Shown piece after piece: positions 1 to 5,190 of a DNA stretch of 6,533 nucleotides. Numbering within the stretch: position 1 is the first letter of the stretch; each line of letters starts with the position of its first letter. Location of the stretch: the NCBI GenBank assembly GCA_027082895.1, contig JALWTJ010000225.1, positions 1 to 6,533 of the forward strand, read 5' to 3'. The notes below the pieces were generated by a model, which had not been told where the DNA came from, searched no databases, and worked only from the letters and a program-made list of their open reading frames with translations. The position numbers and the translations under genes are program-made. Source of the stretch: Hyphomicrobiales bacterium. Lineage in GTDB: Bacteria > Pseudomonadota > Alphaproteobacteria > Rhizobiales > Devosiaceae.

Positions 1-192
1 GCCATGGCGGGGGGAAGCGGTGGGTCCACCATGCTGGGGGGCGGTGGCGCCGGAGGCGCGGGCGGCTATCCGGGACGTGACGGTTCGGGGTATGGCAGCG
101 GCGGCGGTGGTGCCGAGGCGCTGACCGGGGCTGGTTCCACCGCGGGGGGGGACGGTGCTTCCGGTCTTGTTATCGTCGAGGAATATTATTGA
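1..192 (+). CDS. Glycine-rich surface or phage-tail-like protein, C-terminal end (5'-partial)
   Basis: The reading frame is open from the first base, so this is the tail of a longer protein; the ATG at 4 is probably an internal Met. The visible 63 residues are about half glycine, in GG, GGS and GGGG runs without a strict repeat unit. They end in a hydrophobic, acidic cap reading GASGLVIVEEYY before the TGA. A Gly-rich tract closed by a G-x-V-I-V-E-E-Y-type terminus is a pattern I associate with phage tail-fibre or adhesin-like and hypothetical surface proteins of proteobacteria; this rests on recall, not a search. Poly-glycine regions of this kind can form packed polyglycine-II helices at adhesin tips. 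Function and localisation are not shown by the fragment. It is separated from the downstream cluster by a terminator, so it is probably a different transcription unit. A run of eight G at 144-151 lies within the coding sequence. Confidence 0.7.
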   Translation, partial: AMAGGSGGSTMLGGGGAGGAGGYPGRDGSGYGSGGGGAEALTGAGSTAGGDGASGLVIVEEYY

Positions 193-206
193 AGCCTGTC
201 ATTGGG

Positions 207-234
207 GCGCCTTTTGGTCGTTTCCGGAAGGCGC
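207..234 (+). other. Stem-loop in the 3' untranslated region of the glycine-rich gene
   Basis: Positions 207-217 pair with 224-234 to give an 11-bp stem (two of the pairs are G·U in RNA) around a 6-nt loop at 218-223. It starts 15 nt after the stop codon of the glycine-rich gene. No T-run follows on either strand, so alone it is not a standard terminator. It may protect the mRNA 3' end or assist the terminator at 262-292. Confidence 0.5.
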
Positions 235-261
235 TGCAATGGCTTCCTGTTCCTGCTTCTG

Positions 262-292
262 ACCCGCTCCGGCATTGCCGGCAGCGGGTTTT
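262..292 (+). terminator. Rho-independent terminator of the glycine-rich gene
   Basis: The 5' arm CCCGCTCCGGC (263-273) pairs with GCCGGCAGCGGG (277-288) across a 3-nt ATT loop, with a single bulged base. An extra A-T pair (262/289) sits at the base. The stem is followed by TTTT at 289-292 and then GTCGTTT. A GC-rich stem, tiny loop and T-rich tail are the classic pattern. It lies about 70 nt after the glycine-rich gene and about 170 nt before the first oxidoreductase, so it should separate the two transcription units. Confidence 0.8.
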
Positions 293-393
293 GTCGTTTG
301 GGGGCCGAATAGGTCTGGAACCCCCGGTCCGGATGCAGTACAGATTGCCCCGGTTTTGACATGAGTCTGACATGGTGCTTCCGGCATGATGCT

Positions 394-427
394 TTGATAG
401 CCGGTTTCCGGGTTGTTGCCGGATAAT
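394..427 (+). promoter_or_regulatory. Possible weak promoter for the sugar-biosynthesis cluster
   Basis: GATAAT at 422-427 matches the sigma-70 -10 consensus at five of six positions and would place a start site roughly 25-30 nt before the ATG at 461. The nearest -35-like hexamer is TTGATA at 394-399 (five of six), but the 22-nt spacer is too long for a normal sigma-70 promoter. A perfect TTGACA at 356-361 has no -10 at the right distance. A promoter must exist between the terminator and 461 if this is the operon's start, but this exact site is uncertain. Confidence 0.25.
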
Positions 428-447
428 CCATCGTCAGGTGATTTTTC

Positions 448-452
448 AGGGA
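448..452 (+). promoter_or_regulatory. Ribosome binding site fixing the start of the first oxidoreductase
   Basis: AGGGA lies 8 nt before the ATG at 461. The frame also extends upstream to a TTG at 413, but that start has no such site and would add 16 residues unrelated to the Rossmann fold. The ATG at 461 puts the first beta strand (KKAYVSALG) at the very N-terminus, as expected for this family. Confidence 0.6.
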
Positions 453-460
453 TTTCCAGC

Positions 461-1435
461 ATGAAAAAGGCATATGTTTCGGCGCTTGGCATCATGGGAC
501 GGCGCCATGTGGCGGGTCTGGTGCGCAAGGGGTACAGTGTGGACTGTTTCGATCCCAGTACGGCGGCCTATGATGCGACCCGGGCCGAGCTGGAACGGCA
601 GGGGCTTGATGACGGGCTGATCCGTCATGTGTCCGGCCCCGAAGCAGGGGCCCGTTATGACGTGGCAATCTTTTCCGAGCATGCGGACCTGCGTTTTGCC
701 AATGTGCGCCGTTTCCTTGAAACATCCGGGGCCGAACGGATCCTGCTGGAAAAGCCCCTGTCCGCCAGCCCGGAGGAGGTGGAAGCCCTTCCGGCGCTGT
801 TTTGTGAACATGGCATGGCTCAGGATAGGGTTTTCGGCAATTTCACCCGCCGCGCCTGGGCACCCGTACACCAGCTCAAGGCGCTGTGTGCGGGGTCTTC
901 GGCCGTCACCATGAGCGTTCACGGGGGCGCCTACGGGCTGGGAAGCAACGGGGTGCACCATCTGGACCTGTTTCTCTTTCTGACCGGGGATGTTGAAACG
1001 CGGGTCGTTTCCTCGGTGCTGTCGGCAACGGGCATTCCCAGCGGACGGGGGGAGCGGTTCACTGATTACGGGGGGCATGTGGTGCTGGAAAATGCGCGCG
1101 GGACAATGAGCAACATCTGCGTGCCCGATTCCTCCGTTGCCCCCTTTGTCATTGTTACCGGCGATCATTTTTCGGCGATGATCAACGAACGGACCCTTGA
1201 ATGGGAACTGGCGGTGCGTGAGGAAAGCTGTGATCTGCCGGTCTATCGGTGCGGTGCCGCCTACGAGGTGGTGGAAAGCGGGGTGATGGACTATGTGCCC
1301 ATGGACCATGTGTCCGGCCTGTGGGCGGATGGTGATATTGATCTGCCGGGCCTTGAAAGCGTTATGGTGGCCCACCGGCTGCTGAATGATGCGCTGGAGA
1401 TGGGGGGCGCACAAAAGCCCTATTGCTTTACCTGA
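461..1435 (+). CDS. Gfo/Idh/MocA family NAD(P)-dependent sugar oxidoreductase (first of two)
   Basis: This 324-aa protein has the normal length for the family. Residues 1 to about 120 form a Rossmann domain. The dinucleotide-binding loop is A8-x-G10-x-x-G13 (SALGIMGRRH), so the first Gly of the usual G-x-G-x-x-G is Ala. The family hallmark E97-K98-P99 is present. The C-terminal alpha/beta domain carries N163-G-V-H166-H-L-D169, corresponding to the G-x-H-x-x-D motif whose His is usually catalytic. Family members oxidise or reduce a hydroxyl/keto group on sugars, nucleotide sugars or cyclitols in the cytoplasm. Substrate cannot be read from the sequence. It is the first gene of the cluster, and the aminotransferase at 5187-6383 suggests it may supply a keto-sugar for transamination (inference). 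No signal peptide or membrane segment is seen. The family call is secure; the reaction is not. Confidence 0.88.
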   Translation: MKKAYVSALGIMGRRHVAGLVRKGYSVDCFDPSTAAYDATRAELERQGLDDGLIRHVSGPEAGARYDVAIFSEHADLRFANVRRFLETSGAERILLEKPLSASPEEVEALPALFCEHGMAQDRVFGNFTRRAWAPVHQLKALCAGSSAVTMSVHGGAYGLGSNGVHHLDLFLFLTGDVETRVVSSVLSATGIPSGRGERFTDYGGHVVLENARGTMSNICVPDSSVAPFVIVTGDHFSAMINERTLEWELAVREESCDLPVYRCGAAYEVVESGVMDYVPMDHVSGLWADGDIDLPGLESVMVAHRLLNDALEMGGAQKPYCFT

Positions 1436-1484
1436 CAGATGAGAAATTGTCTGTAACAGTCGGATTTCATTAATTTCAATATGG
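1436..1484 (+). other. AT-rich intergenic gap between the two oxidoreductases
   Basis: About one third of these 49 bases are G or C, far below the GC-rich flanking genes. A short inverted repeat, ACAGA (1435-1439) and TCTGT (1450-1454), is present. TTGTCT at 1447-1452 followed after 17 nt by TTAATT at 1470-1475 gives a weak sigma-70-like spacing, and TTCAAT lies at 1475-1480. There is no clear Shine-Dalgarno sequence for the next gene. The gap could hold an internal promoter or operator, or be a recombination scar; none of these is proven. Confidence 0.35.
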
Positions 1485-2465
1485 ATGCAAACGATGGGTG
1501 AGTTTTCGGATTGCAGGTGCCTCGTGGTGGGCGCCGGAGAAATGGGGCAGGCCCATGTGGCGGCGCTCAAGGGCCTGGGGGTGGCACAGGTTGCCGCCTT
1601 TGCACCCAGCCGGCGCAACGCGGCGGCCATTACGGCGCTGGGAGCTGAATTTTTTTCCGGGGATTTTGGTGAGGCGCTGGAAGCCTTTTCGCCCACTCAT
1701 GGGCTGATTGCCGCACCGGTGGAGCAACTGGCCGGGACGGCAGAGGAGATGATCGGGCGGGGGATCCGTTCCCTTCTGATCGAGAAACCGGCGGCCCTTT
1801 CATCCGCGGAGGGGGAAAAGCTGCTGGATCTGGCCCGGGAAACGCAAACCGACATAGTGGTGGGGTACAATCGGCGTTATTACGGTCCGGTGGAAAAGGC
1901 CCTGGCCATGATCAGGGACAGCGGGGAAGCGGTGAGCAGCGTGGTGTTCGAATTCACCGAATGGTCCCATGTCATTGCCGGGCTGACCAACCAGTCGAAG
2001 CGGACCAAGGCACGCTGGCTGCTGGCCAATTCCATGCATGTCATTGACAGCGCCTTTCTTCCGGTGGGTCTGCCGGATGTGGAAAAGAGCCGCTTTGTCG
2101 TTCAGGGGCAACTGGACTGGCATCCCAGCGGATCGGCTTTCGCTGGCAGCGGGGTAACGCAGACGGGCGTTCCGTTCAGCTATTGCGCCAACTGGGACGC
2201 GCCGGGGCGCTGGGGGTTCGAATGGCTGACTGCTTCCACTCGCTATATCTTCCGCCCGATGGAAAAGCTGCATGTCACACGGCGTGGTTCGGTTGCCATC
2301 GAGGAAATCGCTCTTGATGACGATCTGGACGAACGTTTCAAGCCGGGACTTTTCCGTCAGAACGCCGCATGGCTGCGCGGGCAGGCGGATGGGCGGCGTT
2401 GTGATCTGTCCGAGGCGGTGGACCTGATCCGGCTGGCAGGGCACATTGGCGGCTACGAGGAGTAG
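1485..2465 (+). CDS. Gfo/Idh/MocA family NAD(P)-dependent sugar oxidoreductase (second of two)
   Basis: The protein is 326 aa from the ATG at 1485. The in-frame ATG at 1494 (323 aa) is equally possible, since neither start has a strong ribosome binding site and only a weak GGA (1483-1485) precedes 1494. The Rossmann domain has a standard G16-A-G-E-M-G21 loop and the family E100-K101-P102 motif. Y128-N-R-R-Y-Y133 follows in the domain junction, matching the Y-N-R-R/F-type stretch common in the family. N182-S-M-H185-V-I-D188 supplies the expected catalytic His and following Asp. It is clearly a different protein from the first oxidoreductase and not a recent duplicate. The role is probably oxidation or reduction of a sugar intermediate in the same pathway (inference). 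Having two such enzymes in a row suggests two redox steps or two substrates. Confidence 0.88.
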   Translation: MQTMGEFSDCRCLVVGAGEMGQAHVAALKGLGVAQVAAFAPSRRNAAAITALGAEFFSGDFGEALEAFSPTHGLIAAPVEQLAGTAEEMIGRGIRSLLIEKPAALSSAEGEKLLDLARETQTDIVVGYNRRYYGPVEKALAMIRDSGEAVSSVVFEFTEWSHVIAGLTNQSKRTKARWLLANSMHVIDSAFLPVGLPDVEKSRFVVQGQLDWHPSGSAFAGSGVTQTGVPFSYCANWDAPGRWGFEWLTASTRYIFRPMEKLHVTRRGSVAIEEIALDDDLDERFKPGLFRQNAAWLRGQADGRRCDLSEAVDLIRLAGHIGGYEE

Positions 2466-2491
2466 TTGCATCCGAAGGAAAGGGCGGGCAG

Positions 2492-4417
2492 ATGGCGGCG
2501 TCAGGTGTCCCGGAAGATGGGGGCAGTGGGGGGTCTCCCTTGCACGAGATCGTTGCCATTACGCGCAGTTTCCCTTCCCTTGCCGATCGCGCCCGGGGGC
2601 GGGTGCGGCAGTTTGTGCACTCCCATCCGCAGGGGCGGGTTGTCACCTTTCTCGATGAATTGGAGGGGCTGGAACCTGAAGGCGCGGGGGTGCGTCCAAT
2701 TGTGGGATGGCGCTCCGTGCTGGACGCGGATGTTTTTGATGATCTGTGGCGGCAATCCTACCGGTTGACGGATGATCTTTTTGCCCGTGTCGCGCAGAAC
2801 GGGGAAATGGCGGAACTGAAACAATTGTTCCGGCCCTATTACCATGCAGTTGCGGACCGGATGCTGCACGGGCTGGTGCTGGAGCGGCTGCTTGAGGACA
2901 CCAAGGTGCCGGTGCTGGCCTTTGTTTCGGGGCCCCGCGGTGCCTTTCAGAGACTTGGGAGGAATATTGGCACGCTGGAAGGCTGGAAGGACCATCTGGT
3001 GCGGGCCGGGCAGCGCACCTGGTTTCTGGGGGATGGGGTGTTGCGGCATGTTCGCAGGAGATTTGGCGCAAACCCTAATATGGCAGGGCCCACCGGAGCG
3101 GTGGCGGATGCCGGAGGATCAAAGCCGTCGGTTTCCGGTTCGCCGGGACCGGGGGGGCGCCATTTTCTGATTGCCGTTCAGGAGGGTGTGGCAGCGATCA
3201 ATTCCCCATCGGCGTTTGCCGTTGCCCGGGAAATGGTGAAAAACGGCGATGTGCCGGTTCTTCTCACCCATAACCGCACCATTCGCCAGCAGGCGGAAGA
3301 TGCGGGGATTGCGGTGCTGTTTCCGCTGGATGTGGGACCGGGGATCGTCCGCTGGCGCTGGTGGCGTTTTTTCCGCAGGTGCCATTTGCAACTGGATGTG
3401 CTGGCGGGCGCACATGCGCAAAACGTGCAGGCAGCGTCCGGGCTGGCACCGTCGATCTGTCTGGCCGCGTTGCGGCGGGAGGTGCCCCTTTGGTGTGCCC
3501 TGCATGCCAGCGGCTGGAACATGCTGGAGCGTTACCATCTGGAGGAGGGCGCCTTTGCCGCCGGTCTGCTGATCAATGAGGGCACGCCCGCTTCGGGGCA
3601 GGCGCTGGCATTTCTGGAGCAGAAGGGGGTTGCGGCGTGCGGGTACTGGCCGGCCCTGCTGGGGAATCGGCCGGATTGTGACCATTTCCCGGCCCCCCTT
3701 CATCTGGTGTACGGGGAGCAGCTTGCCGGACACATGCGGGATCTGGGAATGGATGCGTCATCCATCCGGTGCGTTGGCTCCGTGAACTATGACCGTTCGG
3801 TGGGGCGCGACCCGAAACGGGATCGTGCAACTGTGCGCCGGGAAATTCTGCCCGAATGGTCCGGTACCCGCCCGCTGGTGGTGGTGGCCAGTGAAGCGCT
3901 GGCGCGGCCGTTCGAGGAACTGGGGCCCGTTTTCGCAGAACTGGCGGGGCTCGACGTGGAGATCGTTCTCAAACTGCATCCGGCGGACAGCCGGGAACGG
4001 TTTGCGGCCTATCTGGATCAACGGGGGCTTGCGGCACGGGTGCGGTTGGTCGAACGGTGCGATCTGGATGCCCTGCTGCATTGTGCCGACCTGTTGATCT
4101 GTGTGCTTTCCAACATCATTGTCAACGCGGCTATCCTAGGGACGCCAACGCTTGTCTGTGACTTCTCCAACAAGCGCAAGCCGATGGATTTCACGGCCCA
4201 TGGGCTTTGCCTGGGGTGCTTTGAAGCTGCCTTGCTGCCGGACAGGATCGCGGGGATGCTGCCGGGGGGAAAATACCGGGAAACGGCGGTGGACATGTTG
4301 CGAAGCGGTCTGAAAGCTTTTAACAGTCCATGTGACGGAAACAGCGCCCGGCGCGTTTCCCGCATCCTTTCGGAATTGGCCGGGGATGGCGGCAGTTTCA
4401 GGAGCACACATTCGTGA
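2492..4417 (+). CDS. Putative GT-B-fold glycosyltransferase with unassigned N-terminal region
   Basis: This 641-aa protein starts at the ATG at 2492, preceded by AAGGG at 2480-2484, 7 nt away. Residues about 1-190 match nothing I recognise; they are mixed alpha-helical-looking sequence. Residues about 192-223 form a low-complexity Gly/Pro/Ser/Ala linker. From about 225 onward the pattern is that of a two-Rossmann-domain GT-B protein. Its C-terminal half has K494-L-H-P497 (as in the K-x-H-P motifs of capsule-synthesis and CDP-glycerol glycerophosphotransferase-like proteins), a C-A-D-L-L-I-C segment, then S-N-I-I-V-N545 and L-G550-T-P-T. This resembles the nucleotide-sugar donor site of capsule-type transferases. 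No transmembrane helix or signal peptide is obvious, so it is probably cytoplasmic or peripheral. The gene begins 26 nt after the second oxidoreductase, and its TGA overlaps the GTG of the SpsF-like gene. By context it may transfer the sugar made by this cluster to a glycan or protein. A UDP-GlcNAc 2-epimerase-like enzyme is a less likely alternative. Confidence 0.65.
   Translation: MAASGVPEDGGSGGSPLHEIVAITRSFPSLADRARGRVRQFVHSHPQGRVVTFLDELEGLEPEGAGVRPIVGWRSVLDADVFDDLWRQSYRLTDDLFARVAQNGEMAELKQLFRPYYHAVADRMLHGLVLERLLEDTKVPVLAFVSGPRGAFQRLGRNIGTLEGWKDHLVRAGQRTWFLGDGVLRHVRRRFGANPNMAGPTGAVADAGGSKPSVSGSPGPGGRHFLIAVQEGVAAINSPSAFAVAREMVKNGDVPVLLTHNRTIRQQAEDAGIAVLFPLDVGPGIVRWRWWRFFRRCHLQLDVLAGAHAQNVQAASGLAPSICLAALRREVPLWCALHASGWNMLERYHLEEGAFAAGLLINEGTPASGQALAFLEQKGVAACGYWPALLGNRPDCDHFPAPLHLVYGEQLAGHMRDLGMDASSIRCVGSVNYDRSVGRDPKRDRATVRREILPEWSGTRPLVVVASEALARPFEELGPVFAELAGLDVEIVLKLHPADSRERFAAYLDQRGLAARVRLVERCDLDALLHCADLLICVLSNIIVNAAILGTPTLVCDFSNKRKPMDFTAHGLCLGCFEAALLPDRIAGMLPGGKYRETAVDMLRSGLKAFNSPCDGNSARRVSRILSELAGDGGSFRSTHS
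4400..4404 (+). promoter_or_regulatory. Ribosome binding site supporting the GTG start of the SpsF-like gene
   Basis: AGGAG inside the 3' end of the upstream gene lies 9 nt before GTG at 4414. This supports a GTG start that puts the conserved beta strand NVVGIIQAR directly at the N-terminus. The GTGA overlap with the upstream stop implies coupled translation. Confidence 0.7.
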
Positions 4418-5190
4418 ATGTCGTTGGGATCATCCAGGCGCGCATGGGCTCGTCGCGGCTGCCGGGAAAGGTCTTGCGTCCCATAGAGGGGTATCCCCTG
4501 CTGGGCCACGTGATCGACAGATGCCGGGCGTCGCGGCACATGGATTGTCTTGCCATCGCCACCACGCGGCAGGAACAAGATGATGCCATCGTGGAATTTG
4601 CCCGCGGCCTGTCCGGGGTTGTGGTGAGCCGGGGCTCCACCGACGATGTGCTGGAGCGGTATTTTCACTGTGCGCGGGAGACGGGGGCCGATGTGATCGT
4701 GCGCATCACGGCGGACGATCCGCTCAAGGACGCAGAGATCATTGACAGGGCGGTGGATGCCCTGCTTGAGGATCCGGATCTGGACTATTGTTCCAATACC
4801 CTGAAGCCGAGCTTTCCGGAAGGGTTCGACATCGAGGCGTTTCGCATGGGGGCGTTGCGCGAGGCCCATGAACAGGCCGAACTTGCTTCGGAGCGGGAGC
4901 ATGTCACCCCGTTCATCTGGAAGAACACACGGCGTTTCAATGTCCGTAATTTCGCTCATACCGAGGATCTGAGCAGCTGGCGGCTGACGGTGGACAAGCC
5001 CCAAGATCTGGAACTGATACAGCTGATCTATGCGCGCCTTTCGGGGGAGGGGCAGGGGGAGCGGGGCAACCTTTTTTCCTGGGAACAGGTGATCGGTCTG
5101 CTCAAGGAACATCCCGAATATCTTGAAATCAACAAGGGCACGGTGCGCAATGAAGGTTATTTGCGCTCCATAGGAGAAGAACGATCATGA
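4414..5190 (+). CDS. SpsF-type cytidylyltransferase (CMP-sugar synthetase-like)
   Basis: The 258-aa protein is a stand-alone SpsF/CMP-Kdo-synthetase-like nucleotidyltransferase with a GT-A fold. The N-terminal nucleotide-binding signature I7-Q-A-R-M-G-S-S-R-L-P-G-K-V-L21 is intact. It is followed by R73-G-S-T-D-D-V-L-E-R-Y, then R97-I-T-A-D101-D102-P-L, which supplies the metal/nucleotide Asp residues, and E160-R-E-H-V-T-P-F near the substrate site. Characterised relatives use CTP to activate acidic sugars such as Kdo and nonulosonates; SpsF itself is named from the Bacillus spore-coat polysaccharide operon and its exact substrate is not settled. CTP as donor here is inferred from family. The gene starts with GTG, overlaps the upstream stop by 4 nt, and its own stop overlaps the next ATG by 4 nt. 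Near the C-terminus a Gly-rich loop S-G-E-G-Q-G-E-R-G-N is encoded by a dense G-quadruplex-like sequence (5043-5066). Confidence 0.87.
   Translation: MNVVGIIQARMGSSRLPGKVLRPIEGYPLLGHVIDRCRASRHMDCLAIATTRQEQDDAIVEFARGLSGVVVSRGSTDDVLERYFHCARETGADVIVRITADDPLKDAEIIDRAVDALLEDPDLDYCSNTLKPSFPEGFDIEAFRMGALREAHEQAELASEREHVTPFIWKNTRRFNVRNFAHTEDLSSWRLTVDKPQDLELIQLIYARLSGEGQGERGNLFSWEQVIGLLKEHPEYLEINKGTVRNEGYLRSIGEERS
5043..5066 (+). other. Strong G-quadruplex motif on the coding strand
   Basis: Four G-tracts of 5, 4, 5 and 4 bases (5043-5047, 5049-5052, 5055-5059, 5063-5066) are separated by loops of 1, 2 and 3 nt (A, CA, AGC). This fits a four-tetrad quadruplex with very short loops, which are the most stable kind. 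It lies in the SpsF-like gene about 120 nt before the next start codon and would be present in the mRNA. Confidence 0.6.
5172..5176 (+). promoter_or_regulatory. Ribosome binding site of the aminotransferase gene
   Basis: AGGAG lies 10 nt before the ATG at 5187, inside the 3' end of the SpsF-like gene. Together with the ATGA overlap of start and stop codons, it fixes this start and suggests coupled translation. Confidence 0.7.

Noticed and set aside
356..384. TTGACA as the -35 box of a promoter
   Set aside because: The -35 hexamer is perfect, but 16-18 nt downstream there is only CTTCCG/TTCCGG-type sequence, not a -10 box.
380..423. TCCGGCA/TGCCGGA inverted repeat in the leader as a riboswitch or attenuator stem
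   Set aside because: Only seven base pairs span about 30 nt, with no T-run or known riboswitch core, so chance is a sufficient explanation.
417..426. Flagellar sigma-28 -10 element (GCCGATAA-like TGCCGGATAA)
   Set aside because: There is one extra G in the core and no TAAA-type -35 at the required distance.
413..460. Upstream TTG start extending the first oxidoreductase by 16 residues
   Set aside because: The ATG at 461 has an AGGGA site 8 nt upstream and puts the Rossmann strand at the N-terminus; the added residues look non-coding.
446..1696. Long 416-aa minus-strand open frame opposite the first oxidoreductase
   Set aside because: It is the antisense shadow of a clear Gfo/Idh/MocA gene and its translation shows no recognisable domain; long antisense frames are common in GC-rich DNA.
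3151..3157. Seven-G run in the linker of the putative transferase as a phase-variation tract
   Set aside because: The run is short for slippage switching and is explained by Pro/Gly codons in a low-complexity linker; kept only as a weak possibility.
4018..5112. 364-aa minus-strand open frame across the transferase/SpsF-like junction
   Set aside because: It spans two real plus-strand genes and has no recognisable motif or ribosome binding site.
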